A stretch of 13,636 nucleotides of DNA from Candidatus Atribacteria bacterium (GCA_026390275.1 JAPLGF010000058.1:1-13636); one strand, 5' to 3'; counted from the first letter of the stretch, positions 6,321 to 13,230 are shown. A program made the numbers and translations. Notes: a model not told the origin generated them from the sequence alone.

Positions 6321-7675
6321 TTACTCTAACTGGAGATAGAGTTCGTTTATCTTTTGGCTTATAAGGAGGTAATGAGTATATTTTTGTGAATAAACCTCAT
6401 GCATTTTCGGGTTAGGGCGGTATTTTTGATAAATGAGGTTATGGTTTACCGCTTCTATTCCCTGATCTAAAGAAGGGAAAACACCTGCGCCGTAACCAGC
6501 GAGAAGGGCAGCTCCTAAACATCCAGCTTCGATAGTATTCGAGGAGATAATATTTTTTTCGGTTATATCGGCTTTTAACTGAAGCCAGAAATCAGACCTT
6601 GCCCCTCCGCCAAATGATTTTATCTCATTGATATTATTCCCGGTGATTGATTCCATCAATTCCAGGTTGATTTTCAGCTCAAAGGTTATTCCTTCAAGAA
6701 TAGCGCGGGCAATATCATACCGGTCAGTTGCCAGAGTCAAACCATAGATACATCCCTTGGCATTGGGATTCATGGTTGGATTGCCGCTTCCCGAAAGATG
6801 AGGGATAAAAAAAATATTCTTGGACTGATCCGGCATTTTTGATTCCATCATTTCATAAACATTTTTGTTGAAGTCTTGGGAAGGGATAGATTCGAGGGGA
6901 AAGAAAGTATCTTTATACCAACGATAAGCAGCACCAGCAGTGAGGATTTGTGAAAAGGAACAGTATCTTCCCTGATAACTATGAGGATAACAACATACTT
7001 TGGTAGTGTACATCTTTTCGTTCAGGTGAGGCTGATTAAAAGGGACCAGAATGACTTCATTGGCTTGGACAATTGATCTTCTTGAATTGAGCATTCATTG
7101 AGTATTTTCTGGTTCCATGTCAGTTTATTGATATCAAAAAACATGGTCCGGGCTGCGTTTGAAAAACTTATAGCTGCTCCTGAACCAAGCTTCATTGAGA
7201 TAAAATCCTCATAACATAAGAACCGGGATGTCTTATGAAATACCTTAGGAAGGTTGTTTTTGATCCATAATATTTTACAAGCGGAGTAGGTCGGATGAAG
7301 TGGCATGCCAGTTGTTTTAAAAATCCACTCTTCCCCAAGCCGGCTTCCCAAAGTATGGGCTTCGGTTATTGATCGGGTATCAAAAGCAAGAATACTGTTA
7401 TAGAGGGGATGTAATAATTCATCAAATGGGGTAATGGTATCACCCATCGCAGAAACGCTTATGGCTTTAATCTTATCTTTATTACTTATAAAGGCAAGCT
7501 CTGCCAGAATGGACTTGACAGATTCCCATACCTGATTGGAATCGAGTTCCAACCAGGTCTCATTTTTAGTTATGACCTTATATTCCCGATAGGTTTTTCC
7601 GAGAACTTCGCCCTGGTCTGAAAGAACAATACCTTTCGATGTCGTTGTGCCAACGTCCAAACCAATAATGCTCAT
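6321..7675 (-). pseudogene. FGGY-family carbohydrate kinase (xylulokinase-like), inactivated by an internal deletion
   Basis: Two minus-strand frames (7675-7022 and 7094-6321) make one kinase. The first has the N-terminal phosphate motif D-V-G-T-T-T-S-K (7-14), S-V-S-A-M-G-D-T (73-80) and L-A-F-D-T-R-S (96-102). The second resumes with F-N-Q-P-H-L-N-E-K-M, then H-L-S-G-S-G-N-P, the ATP-site motif F-G-G-G-A-R-S-D-F-W and E-A-G-C-L-G-A-A-L-L-A-G-Y-G. The change of frame lies near 7060, after E-D-Q-L-S-K. The combined length is about 450 codons against roughly 500 in the family. What is missing is the segment that normally carries the G-G-H/Y-D motif with the catalytic Asp. The gene is therefore both frameshifted and without its active site. 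The ATG at 7675 begins exactly at the first beta strand. FGGY kinases phosphorylate pentoses, polyols or related sugars; the substrate cannot be read here. No partner sugar genes are next to it. Confidence 0.85.
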
Positions 7676-7955
7676 TCAATCCCCAGCTTTCTTTGTGTAA
7701 CTGTATAAGAAACCAACGGGTTTAACCAATCAAACTCATCAAGTGAATTTTTGACTTTCCTCTTTTAAGACACCCAAAAAGACTTTTGTAGACTTGACTT
7801 GATCTAATAGACATTTCCTTTTTACTTGAATGTATGCTTTTCGTCGATAAAAAAGCGAAATCAATTTTTTAGATAATAACATAATATATATGAACTTACA
7901 TGTACCACAATTATCGTCAATAGTTAATAATATTGTGTTCCTGGTATTTGTTTGG

Positions 7956-8000
7956 ACAGACCCTCATGTTGTATTCCAGATTACAGCACCATATGACAAT
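7956..8000 (+). repeat. Dispersed hairpin repeat, family 2, copy 2
   Basis: ACAGACCCTCATG and ATATGACAATG flank a variable centre, matching the copy at 3111-3151. The outer TCAT/ATGA pairing is kept (7964-7967 with 7993-7996). The inner arm TGTTGT (7967-7972) pairs with ACAGCA (7983-7988) through one T-G wobble, although its sequence is unrelated to copy 1. Confidence 0.55.
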
Positions 8001-8015
8001 GAAAATACCTACCCT

Positions 8016-8072
8016 TAGGAGCACCTCTTAGGTGCGAAAAAGGCGATTTCGCAGCAAGATGCTGCTCCCACG
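8016..8072 (+). repeat. REP-like double hairpin
   Basis: The segment is TAGGAGCACCTCTTAGGTGC, a short A-rich spacer with GGCGATTT, then CGCAGCAAGATGCTGCTCCC. CACCT/AGGTG and GCAGCA/TGCTGC form two local hairpins. GGAGC at one end pairs with GCTCC at the other, so the unit can also fold as one long stem. The layout is that of paired REP palindromes spread by RAYT (IS200-like) transposases. No such transposase gene is in the window. Confidence 0.6.
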
Positions 8073-8147
8073 AAAATGCATGAAGGCGTTTACAGGAGTG
8101 GCAATCATGGTATTATTTTATCAAACAATTCAAAAGGGGATTTTCCT

Positions 8148-8531
8148 ATGAGAAAACTCGTCATTATCATTGGCATTGTAGTGCTGGTTATAGTCGGTTT
8201 GATTGTTTTTATGTTATCTGGCATGAAACAAATAAAAGAAATGAAGATTGAAAATGTCGATCTTAACCAGGTACAGGATGGGACCTATTCCGGAGAGTTT
8301 AAAGGATACCGATGGTCAAATCGAGTTGAGGTAACAGTGTACAACCATCAAATTACCGAACTGAAAATCGTAAAGGATGTGAGATTCCCGCTGGCAGCGG
8401 TTACAAAAACCCTCTTCGACCAAATTTTGCAAAAACAAACATTGCAGGTTGATACCGTTTCCAATGCGACTGTAAACAGTAAAGCCTATTTGAAAGCAAT
8501 TGAAAACGCTCTCATGAGAGCAGGAAAATAA
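8148..8531 (+). CDS. Membrane-anchored FMN-binding domain protein
   Basis: ATG 8148 follows AAAAGGGGA at 8 bases and starts the protein directly before its single membrane helix (3-24). An upstream ATG at 8076 in frame would add 24 residues and place a charged tail before the helix, so it is not chosen. Residues 39-124 form an FMN_bind-type domain: D-G-T-Y-S-G-E (44-50), V-E-V-T-V-Y-N-H-Q-I-T-E-L-K-I (60-74) and the signature V-D-T-V-S-N-A-T-V-N-S (101-111). In related proteins the S-G-A-T version of this motif carries FMN covalently on the Thr, attached by ApbE; here Gly is replaced by Asn106 while Thr108 is kept. The helix places the domain outside the cytoplasm, where such proteins serve electron transfer. 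No Rnf, Nqr or apbE gene is nearby, so the redox partner is unknown. Confidence 0.82.
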   Translation: MRKLVIIIGIVVLVIVGLIVFMLSGMKQIKEMKIENVDLNQVQDGTYSGEFKGYRWSNRVEVTVYNHQITELKIVKDVRFPLAAVTKTLFDQILQKQTLQVDTVSNATVNSKAYLKAIENALMRAGK

Positions 8532-8773
8532 GAGTAACCATCTGTGTCAACGTTCCGTGAAAATGTCACCCCCCCTCCCTTTGAGAAAGATATAAAAAAT
8601 GGGCGGTCTTTTCTCAAAAGGATTCTTTTTCAGAAGGGGATTTTTTTTGGGTGGATCCTGACGCTGACTCGAGGGATTTACTGGAGAAGAGAAAACCATA
8701 AGAAGCCCATCTTTTTTTTCACTGAGTCAACCAGGAAGCCACTGAATGTCTTTTCTCACCTCCTTGATGAGGT
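8532..8773. other. Gap without recognisable gene
   Basis: No good gene is visible. A plus-strand frame at 8544-8894 has an unlikely composition and runs over the antisense exported-protein gene. The start, GTCAACGTTCCGTGAAAATG followed by TCACC, reminds me of IS ends seen elsewhere, but I found no inverted partner in the window. Confidence 0.4.
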
Positions 8774-9052
8774 TTACCGCCAGGCAGCGGTGGAATTCCA
8801 CAGATTCTCCAGGATCTCTCGATCTGAGTATTCAACGGAAGGAACCACCTTTTGTCCTTGTTTACAGGGATGGGTGGGGGGGGCAGGAAGATAGAAGACG
8901 GTGGCGGGTGTCTGACCCTGAAGCATAAAGTTGGTATTCCAGCCCAGAAGGTCATGGAAACTCCATTCGAAATCCTGCTTTTCCTCGGCATTGATAGCGA
9001 CTGAACTACCCAACGCCATGATTAAGATAAAAATAAGGAAGAATTTTCTCAT
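8774..9052 (-). CDS. Small exported hypothetical protein downstream of the isomerase
   Basis: The ORF starts 9 bases after the isomerase stop and has a ribosome binding site (AGAGGTGA) that overlaps that stop, so coupled translation is likely. The 92-residue product has a typical signal peptide (M-R-K-F-F, hydrophobic 5-19, A-I-N-A cleavage near 22) and a mature part of about 70 residues rich in aromatic residues (W-S-F-H-D-L-L-G-W-N-T-N-F). I recognise no family. A run of eight G on the plus strand (8876-8883) falls in the middle of the gene, at residues about 57-59. A one-base slip there would swap the C-terminal half for another frame ending at 8719. So either the present end is right, or the gene is frameshifted or slips. 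The reading before the G run is the reliable part. Confidence 0.5.
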   Translation of the reverse strand: MRKFFLIFILIMALGSSVAINAEEKQDFEWSFHDLLGWNTNFMLQGQTPATVFYLPAPPTHPCKQGQKVVPSVEYSDREILENLWNSTAAWR

Positions 9053-9061
9053 TTTTCACCT

Positions 9062-10075
9062 CTACATCGTACATTCTAATCGTTTAAACAAGTGTTTATA
9101 ATGGCGAATAGTCGGGATATGGGTGGGATCTTCCTGATTTGCAAGGGCGAGATAGTAGCTCAACCAGTCACCCATTACCACCAGGGATAGAATCCGACAG
9201 AGAAGGGATGTGCCCTGGGCGTGCATTTCAAAAACTTTCCATTTTTTATTTTGCAGGTGCCGGGTAAAGGCTGCGATCATGGTCTGGTAAAAAACCGGTT
9301 CGTTGGGGTCGCGGAGAAAGAGATAGGAAAGGGGTATCGGGAAAGGGTGTTTAAATCCCACCAACTCATTGTGCATGACTTCGGGTATGATTCCGTACAT
9401 GGCGATATTCTTTGAGTTTTCATTAAATTGAGTTTTCATTCGTCGGGCAACCACCCCGTTGAGGTTTTCCGTGCCATAAACAACGGGAATGGTTCCAGTT
9501 AAGGAGAGAGCGGTGGTATAGGTAAAATTATTCTCATCGGGCTCGGCATAGTCGGGGATAACGGTTTCTAAATGGTGGGCAGTCTCGCGGAGAGCCTCTT
9601 GAAAGGATAAAATAGCGAATAATTTTTCCAGCGCACCTAAAAGCGAAGCAACTAAATATCCCAAGGCAGCACGAGGCTGCAAGCCACCCGGCACCAGAAT
9701 GAGCATATCGTTGTTTTCCTGTGCAAATTTTTGCAGCTCGCCTCCGGAGGTAAGAACCAGACATGGTGCCTTTTTCATTTTGGCTTCTCGAAACATAGAA
9801 AGCGTCTCCGGAGTATTCCCCGAGTAGCTGGAAACGATAAATAATGTCTTGGTATCGACAAACGGAGAGAGGGGTGGGCTGGATTGGGTCAGAAAGGGAA
9901 GCGGTAATATTTCGTGGAGGAGTTGGCGAATAATTTCTCCAACGATGCCTGAGCCACCAATTCCGGAAAATATGATCGAACTGACACCAGAGGTGTCAAG
10001 AGTGGGCATATGAGAAACACCCATCGTATAGCCTTCTTTCAATTGTTTTGGAAACTGGAGCAAGATTTCTCTCAT
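9062..10075 (-). CDS. Bifunctional phosphoglucose/phosphomannose isomerase (SIS domain)
   Basis: The 337-residue enzyme interconverts glucose 6-phosphate or mannose 6-phosphate with fructose 6-phosphate in the cytoplasm, linking glycolysis and nucleotide-sugar synthesis. It has two SIS domains. The first shows G-I-G-G-S-G (38-43), V-S-S-Y-S-G-N-T-P-E-T (81-91), T-S-G-G (109-112) and the family mark G-G-L-Q-P-R-A-A-L-G-Y (130-140) with Arg135. The second has K-T-Q-F-N-E-N-S-K (214-222) with the presumed catalytic Glu219, M-H-N-E-L-V-G-F (234-241) with His235, and the C-terminal H-Y-K-H-L-F segment with Lys327. This set separates it from ordinary Pgi and Pmi and is typical of archaea and deep-branching or anaerobic bacteria. 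Its length is within the usual 300-350. GGAGGA stands 6 bases before the ATG. The exported-protein gene follows at once on the same strand. Confidence 0.94.
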   Translation of the reverse strand: MREILLQFPKQLKEGYTMGVSHMPTLDTSGVSSIIFSGIGGSGIVGEIIRQLLHEILPLPFLTQSSPPLSPFVDTKTLFIVSSYSGNTPETLSMFREAKMKKAPCLVLTSGGELQKFAQENNDMLILVPGGLQPRAALGYLVASLLGALEKLFAILSFQEALRETAHHLETVIPDYAEPDENNFTYTTALSLTGTIPVVYGTENLNGVVARRMKTQFNENSKNIAMYGIIPEVMHNELVGFKHPFPIPLSYLFLRDPNEPVFYQTMIAAFTRHLQNKKWKVFEMHAQGTSLLCRILSLVVMGDWLSYYLALANQEDPTHIPTIRHYKHLFKRLECTM

Positions 10076-10276
10076 GAAACATCCTCCTACTCAATATATA
10101 TTAATTAGTTTACTCATTATCGGAAATTGGAGAGAAATTATTAATTAATATTGAAATGATCAAATTTTGGGGCATTGAACTGGTTTAATAGTCTTGGTTC
10201 GCCAAATATTTTTACAGATTTCATTTCACCGGTCTTCTCTTTACCTTTCATTCTCCTTCAAATAGAACAACGATCA

Positions 10277-11197
10277 TTACATCATCATTCGATGGAGATG
10301 GTGACTTGTGGGTTTGACTTCATAGAGGGCTTCGTCTTCCCTAACCATACCTGTCTGTTCAGTCGTGACCTTTTCGAATAGGAGTCTGGCGTTTGAGAAA
10401 AGATCGGCAGTTTCTGCTTTCAGATATCGCGCCGCCATCCTGCAATATTCTTGGTCAATTTCAACGCCGATACTGTTGCGGTCTGTTCTTAGAGCCGCAA
10501 CCATCGTCATGCCCGAACCGGAGAATGGATCCAGCACGGTATCTCCGGTGAATGAAAACATCCGTACCAGACGTATAGCCAACTCCAGAGGGAACGGTGC
10601 AGGGTGATGCTTGGTTGAAGCCCCAGGGATATTCCAGATTTGCTGAAACCAGCGTCCAAATTCCTCTTTGCCGATTCTACTGGCTTCACGTTGCGTCTCC
10701 GTCGGTTTTCGATAGCCGCCGGGTTTCCTCTGCATAAGGATAAATTCCATATCATTCTTGATGATTGCATTCGGTTCATAGGGTTTACCAAGGAACTTAG
10801 AACCGTTTGAGACTTCATAGGAGGCATTGGCAATCTTGTGCCAAACGATGGGATTAAGATTATCAAAACCAATGCGGCGGCAAATGACACAGATGTCGGC
10901 ATGAAGCGGAAACACAAGGTGCCGTCCAAAATTGCGGCGAGCTACGCAGACATCGCCGACAACACATACCAGGCGACCACCGGGAATGAGAACCCGGAAT
11001 GCATGTCGCCATACTTTTTCTAACTCGGTGAGGAATGCTTCGTAGTCCTGAACATGACCGAGTTGATCCGGGTTCTCGTTATAACGCTTGAGGTTCCAAT
11101 AGGGCGGAGATGTGACAACGAGATGTACCGACTCATCCTTTAAGAAAGACAGGTCTCTTGCATCGCCGTTAATCAGTCTTTGACGCTGACAGGACAA
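10277..11197 (-). CDS. Type II DNA methyltransferase, SPPY-type (probably N4-cytosine, beta class)
   Basis: The 306-residue protein has the catalytic motif IV first (T-S-P-P-Y-W, 29-34) and the AdoMet-binding motif near the end (D-P-F-S-G-S-G, 223-229). That is the beta-class order. S-P-P-Y is more usual for N4-cytosine than for N6-adenine enzymes, so m4C is the better guess. H-P-A-P-F-P-L-E-L-A (198-207) lies just before motif I, as in relatives. The last about 40 residues after A-A-R-Y-L-K are an ill-defined tail ending in three Met. The best start is TTG 11197, preceded by GTGAGG and bounded by an in-frame stop at 11207-11209. The endonuclease remnant ahead overlaps it by 25 bases. The catalytic motifs are intact, so it may still methylate although the endonuclease looks dead. 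The recognition site cannot be read from the sequence. Confidence 0.88.
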   Translation of the reverse strand: MSCQRQRLINGDARDLSFLKDESVHLVVTSPPYWNLKRYNENPDQLGHVQDYEAFLTELEKVWRHAFRVLIPGGRLVCVVGDVCVARRNFGRHLVFPLHADICVICRRIGFDNLNPIVWHKIANASYEVSNGSKFLGKPYEPNAIIKNDMEFILMQRKPGGYRKPTETQREASRIGKEEFGRWFQQIWNIPGASTKHHPAPFPLELAIRLVRMFSFTGDTVLDPFSGSGMTMVAALRTDRNSIGVEIDQEYCRMAARYLKAETADLFSNARLLFEKVTTEQTGMVREDEALYEVKPTSHHLHRMMM

Positions 11198-11487
11198 TTC
11201 GATGCCTCACAATCCTCAAGCATAAAGAAGTACCCGAGAAACGGCTGTGGGCTGGCAAGGTATGCTCTTTCGCGGAATGCCGTCCAAAGGTCAAGGGCAC
11301 TGCCCATTGCTTCTTCTGTTCGGTTATTGAAGTTGTTGCCAAAAGACGGCCCCACTTGGGATTTGGCTTCAATGGCAGCAATCAATATTTCCTGTTTTTT
11401 CCTTTGGGTAGCCCTTGTTTTCCAGTAATGGACAGCCGCCTTTGTGGTTTGATCGTCAATTTGGATGGTAATCTTGGGATTATTCAT
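11173..11487 (-). pseudogene. XhoI/PaeR7I-type restriction endonuclease remnant
   Basis: The 104-residue frame joins two pieces of the XhoI/PaeR7I family. Residues 17-31 (A-A-V-H-Y-W-K-T-R-A-T-Q-R-K-K) match the N-terminal tract, and from residue 34 the well-conserved core follows: L-I-A-A-I-E-A-K-S-Q-V-G-P-S-F-G, N-N-F-N-N-R-T-E-E-A, A-L-D-L-W-T-A-F-R, then F-M-L-E-D-C. The segment that normally lies between them, which ends in a Lys-x-Trp-Asp stretch with the first catalytic Asp, is absent; the E-x-K half of the site (Glu40, Lys42) remains. The joint near residue 32 is in frame. The C-terminal half of the roughly 240-residue enzyme is missing too: the frame ends S-V-K-D just inside the methyltransferase start. 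It is very unlikely to cut DNA. The remaining frame is open and may still be translated ahead of the methyltransferase. Confidence 0.78.
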
Positions 11488-11529
11488 ATTGAGAGAAGCC
11501 TATCATATTCCTTAATTATATTCCAGATT

Positions 11530-11557
11530 ATTATACAGGCTATGCTGTACCCTTCAA
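11530..11557 (-). promoter_or_regulatory. Candidate promoter of the restriction-modification pair
   Basis: On the minus strand TTGAAG (11557-11552) and a perfect TATAAT (11535-11530) are 16 bases apart. Transcription would begin near 11523, about 35 bases before the ATG at 11487. The -35 part lies inside the transposase tail annotated on the other strand. Confidence 0.42.
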
Positions 11558-11780
11558 GACCAATATGAAGAACTCAATCCGGCTCTCCTCAAACGCCAGA
11601 TGGTCAAAATCCAGAACCAATTGATTGAGATGGTTTCTTTTAAAAATGTTTCGGTTCCTCAACCAAAAGAATTGAATTTGGTATAGAATTTTAATTGAGG
11701 CAACGAATCCATTTCATCAAGATTTTTATGTGAGGCATCACGGTTACCCATTAAAAAGCCGTAAGAACCGAAAAGAATAA
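11534..11780 (+). pseudogene. C-terminal remnant of an integrase-core-type transposase, frameshifted
   Basis: The frame 11534-11686 translates to C-T-L-Q-D-Q-Y-E-E-L-N-P-A-L-L-K-R-Q-M with I-Q-N-Q-L-I-E-M after it. The pattern Y-x-x-L-N-P-x-x-L-K-R is common at the C-terminal end of DDE integrase-core transposases. It hits a TAG at 11684-11686. In the next frame translation goes on as I-E-A-T-N-P-F-H-Q-D-F-Y, then G-Y-P-L-K-S-R-K-N-R-K-E, to TAA 11778-11780, which looks like the same tail after a frameshift near 11680-11690. The upstream catalytic domain is gone. The IS family cannot be named with safety. Confidence 0.42.
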
Positions 11781-11988
11781 ACAATAAGAAAAGGCAATTC
11801 TGGCTCTGGGTAACTAAACCAAATTTTTACCTGGAAGAAGATGGAAAAGAAAGAGAAATTCTAAATCCGGAAATGACATTAAGTCCTTGAATTGAATTCT
11901 TTGATGCCTGAAATAATGAAAATACTATCTCGGTCATTTTGATCTGGAGGGAGACTTTTTCAATTCAATAAAGAAGGGGACAATTACA
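11781..11988. other. Degenerate stretch with possible coding traces
   Basis: A plus-strand frame reads F-Y-L-E-E-D-G-K-E-R-E-I-L-N-P-E-M-T-L-S-P (about 11823-11887) and then meets stops. It has the look of a decayed protein tail, perhaps Uma2-like, but this is too short to name. A ribosome-binding-like AAGAAGGGGA (11971-11980) stands before the ATG of the next pseudogene. Confidence 0.3.
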
Positions 11989-12336
11989 ATGATTGATAAT
12001 CGAGCCATTTTTCACAGTTTATTGATAGAAAAGAAAATACGTATTGAAGATCATCAGCTATTGAAGACTCTCCCAAATCCATTACCGGAGTCTTTTGATT
12101 TCGATTGAATAGAGGAAATGCTCCTGGGATTGGCAATTGGTGACTCACTCGGGAATTGCAGGGAGGAATTGTTACCGGATAAAAGAAAAGAAGGAGGGAC
12201 ATTAGAACAGTTGATCCAGGACCAGGGATTAAAACCACAATCTTTGGCGGAATGCTTTATTCATGGCCAGATATTTGGTATCGGTCACACTGTTCGTCGT
12301 TTTTTGGTGAATTATAAAGAAAAAATATTACCATGA
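11989..12336 (+). pseudogene. ADP-ribosylglycohydrolase-type pseudogene
   Basis: Reading from ATG 11989 and through one in-frame TGA (12106-12108) gives a single frame. It has a short lead (I-D-N-R-A-I-F-H-S-L), then I-E-E-M-L-L-G-L-A-I-G-D-S-L-G-N, the N-terminal signature of ADP-ribosylglycohydrolases, which remove ADP-ribose from proteins or small molecules. The TGA stands where relatives often have Arg, so CGA to TGA is likely. After E-E-L-L-P-D-K-R-K-E-G-G the frame jumps to T-L-E-Q-L-I-Q-D-Q-G-L, and then F-G-I-G-H-T-V-R-R-F-L. The S-D-D-T/S-Q segment with metal-binding Asp residues, which normally lies before T-L-E-Q-L-L, is missing. The protein stops soon after, against about 300 residues in the family. 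It has three defects: a stop, an internal deletion and a lost C-terminal part. Confidence 0.68.
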
Positions 12337-12357
12337 ACCCAATAATATAAAACAAAA

Positions 12358-12795
12358 TTAATCGGAATCTTCCAAAAAAATCTTTAAATGTCGAAGAAAT
12401 TCGATAAAGTCTTGCAAATTATTTTGAATGATCTGGTATAGCTGCTCGGTAGAAACTTCAGCATAAAAATGCACCAATCGGTTTCTATAGCCAGCCATTT
12501 TAAGTAGTTTTTCCTTGGCATAATTCTGAGGAACGATTTTCTCTTCCCCCAAAGATAGGGCAATATCTTTGTAAGTAGAGAGTCTTTTCCCGGGGATTCT
12601 CGATAAAATATGAGTCCCAATATCAAAAACAGCTTCCAATGCTCTTCTCAGGTAGTGTTCAGTAATGGCGAAATTTTCACCCTTTTCAAATTCTTCCAGG
12701 GAGATCTTTTTATATCTTGATAGTTTATCGATATCCCTCTCTATTTCTCCCATTCTTGAAAGAATAATTTCTCGATTAAAAGGAATTTTTTTCAT
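12358..12795 (-). CDS. hepT: HepT-type toxin (HEPN RNase, DUF86 family)
   Basis: The 145-residue, mostly helical protein carries the HEPN active-site motif R-x4-H-x-Y as R-N-R-L-V-H-F-Y (Arg104, His109, Tyr111), complete and near the usual position. Family members are RNases that cleave RNA when not controlled; their partner MntA silences them by adding AMP to the motif's Tyr. The start ATG lies 6 bases after the stop of the nucleotidyltransferase gene with GAGAG close by, so both are cotranscribed and probably coupled. A direct repeat CATAGTCTCTCATAGTC spans this junction. The length fits HepT proteins. The gene is intact and the toxin role is the best guess; older annotations would call it DUF86 or an uncharacterised HEPN protein. 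Confidence 0.88.
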   Translation of the reverse strand: MKKIPFNREIILSRMGEIERDIDKLSRYKKISLEEFEKGENFAITEHYLRRALEAVFDIGTHILSRIPGKRLSTYKDIALSLGEEKIVPQNYAKEKLLKMAGYRNRLVHFYAEVSTEQLYQIIQNNLQDFIEFLRHLKIFLEDSD

Positions 12796-12801
12796 AGTCT
12801 C

Positions 12802-13194
12802 TCATAGTCTTTCTAACAAAGCCCGGTCTTGTATATCCAATAACGGTTTAAAATCGACGTATTCTTTAATAATTTTCTCTTTGTAATGAAATGCGAATTT
12901 TTCAGAAATACTATATAGGATTTTGCCTGTTGTGATGACCTCAAACTGGAAGGGAAGAGAAGCTCTCTCTAAAAAGACAATATCTACCTCTCTCTTTGGA
13001 AAAACCCTGCTGAACAGTGCGTATAGCTCTTCGTATATTCTCAAAGAATTTTGTAAATAATCAGGTTTTTCAAAAACAACACCGATATCTATATCACTGT
13101 TTTCTCTTTGAGTGCCCGTAACCGAGGAACCAAAAAGGTATACCAATGAAATGTTTAATTTTTTTAGTTCATTTTGGAAATTTTTTCTGAGCAT
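12802..13194 (-). CDS. mntA: MntA-type nucleotidyltransferase antitoxin
   Basis: The protein shows the minimal nucleotidyltransferase motif G-S-x10-D-x-D as Gly22-Ser23 and Asp34-x-Asp36 (numbered from ATG 13194), with a third Asp71 in R-E-V-D-I-V-F-L. These residues bind two metal ions and ATP. In MntA/HepT systems this enzyme transfers AMP to the toxin's Tyr and so neutralises it. From ATG 13194 the product has 130 residues, close to known MntA. The frame is open to a TTG at 13233, but neither start has a ribosome binding site. A TATAAT just 6 bases before ATG 13194 would give a leaderless message starting at that ATG, which supports this choice. The antitoxin is encoded first and the toxin second, the usual order. 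Confidence 0.87.
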   Translation of the reverse strand: MLRKNFQNELKKLNISLVYLFGSSVTGTQRENSDIDIGVVFEKPDYLQNSLRIYEELYALFSRVFPKREVDIVFLERASLPFQFEVITTGKILYSISEKFAFHYKEKIIKEYVDFKPLLDIQDRALLERL

Positions 13195-13200
13195 AGTTTT

Positions 13201-13230
13201 ATTATATAAGGTACGTATATCGGGGTGCAA
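13201..13230 (-). promoter_or_regulatory. Candidate leaderless promoter of the mntA-hepT pair
   Basis: On the minus strand TTGCAC (13230-13225) and TATAAT (13206-13201) are separated by 18 bases. Six bases after the -10 box comes ATG 13194, so transcription would start at or next to the start codon. The -35 match is only partial; the -10 match is perfect. Confidence 0.45.

Larger units (their letters stand above)
7676..8147. other. AT-rich intergenic region with two repeat elements
   Basis: This divergent gap separates the dead kinase from the FMN-binding gene. The left part (to about 7950) is AT-rich and includes a short inverted repeat GCTTTT/AAAAGC near 7836-7857; I identify no convincing promoter pair. 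The right part holds a family 2 hairpin repeat (7956-8000) and a REP-like double hairpin (8016-8072). Confidence 0.55.

Noticed and set aside
7836..7857. GCTTTT/AAAAGC inverted repeat as terminator or operator
   Set aside because: The stem is purely AT-rich apart from its ends and no T run follows; it is easily expected by chance in this AT-rich gap.
8544..8894. Plus-strand frame of 116 residues after the FMN-binding gene
   Set aside because: It has no ribosome binding site and an odd composition, and it runs antisense through the exported-protein gene, which has a signal peptide and coupled start.
10277..11487. A working type II restriction-modification system
   Set aside because: The endonuclease lacks its catalytic Asp segment and C-terminal half; only the methyltransferase seems functional.
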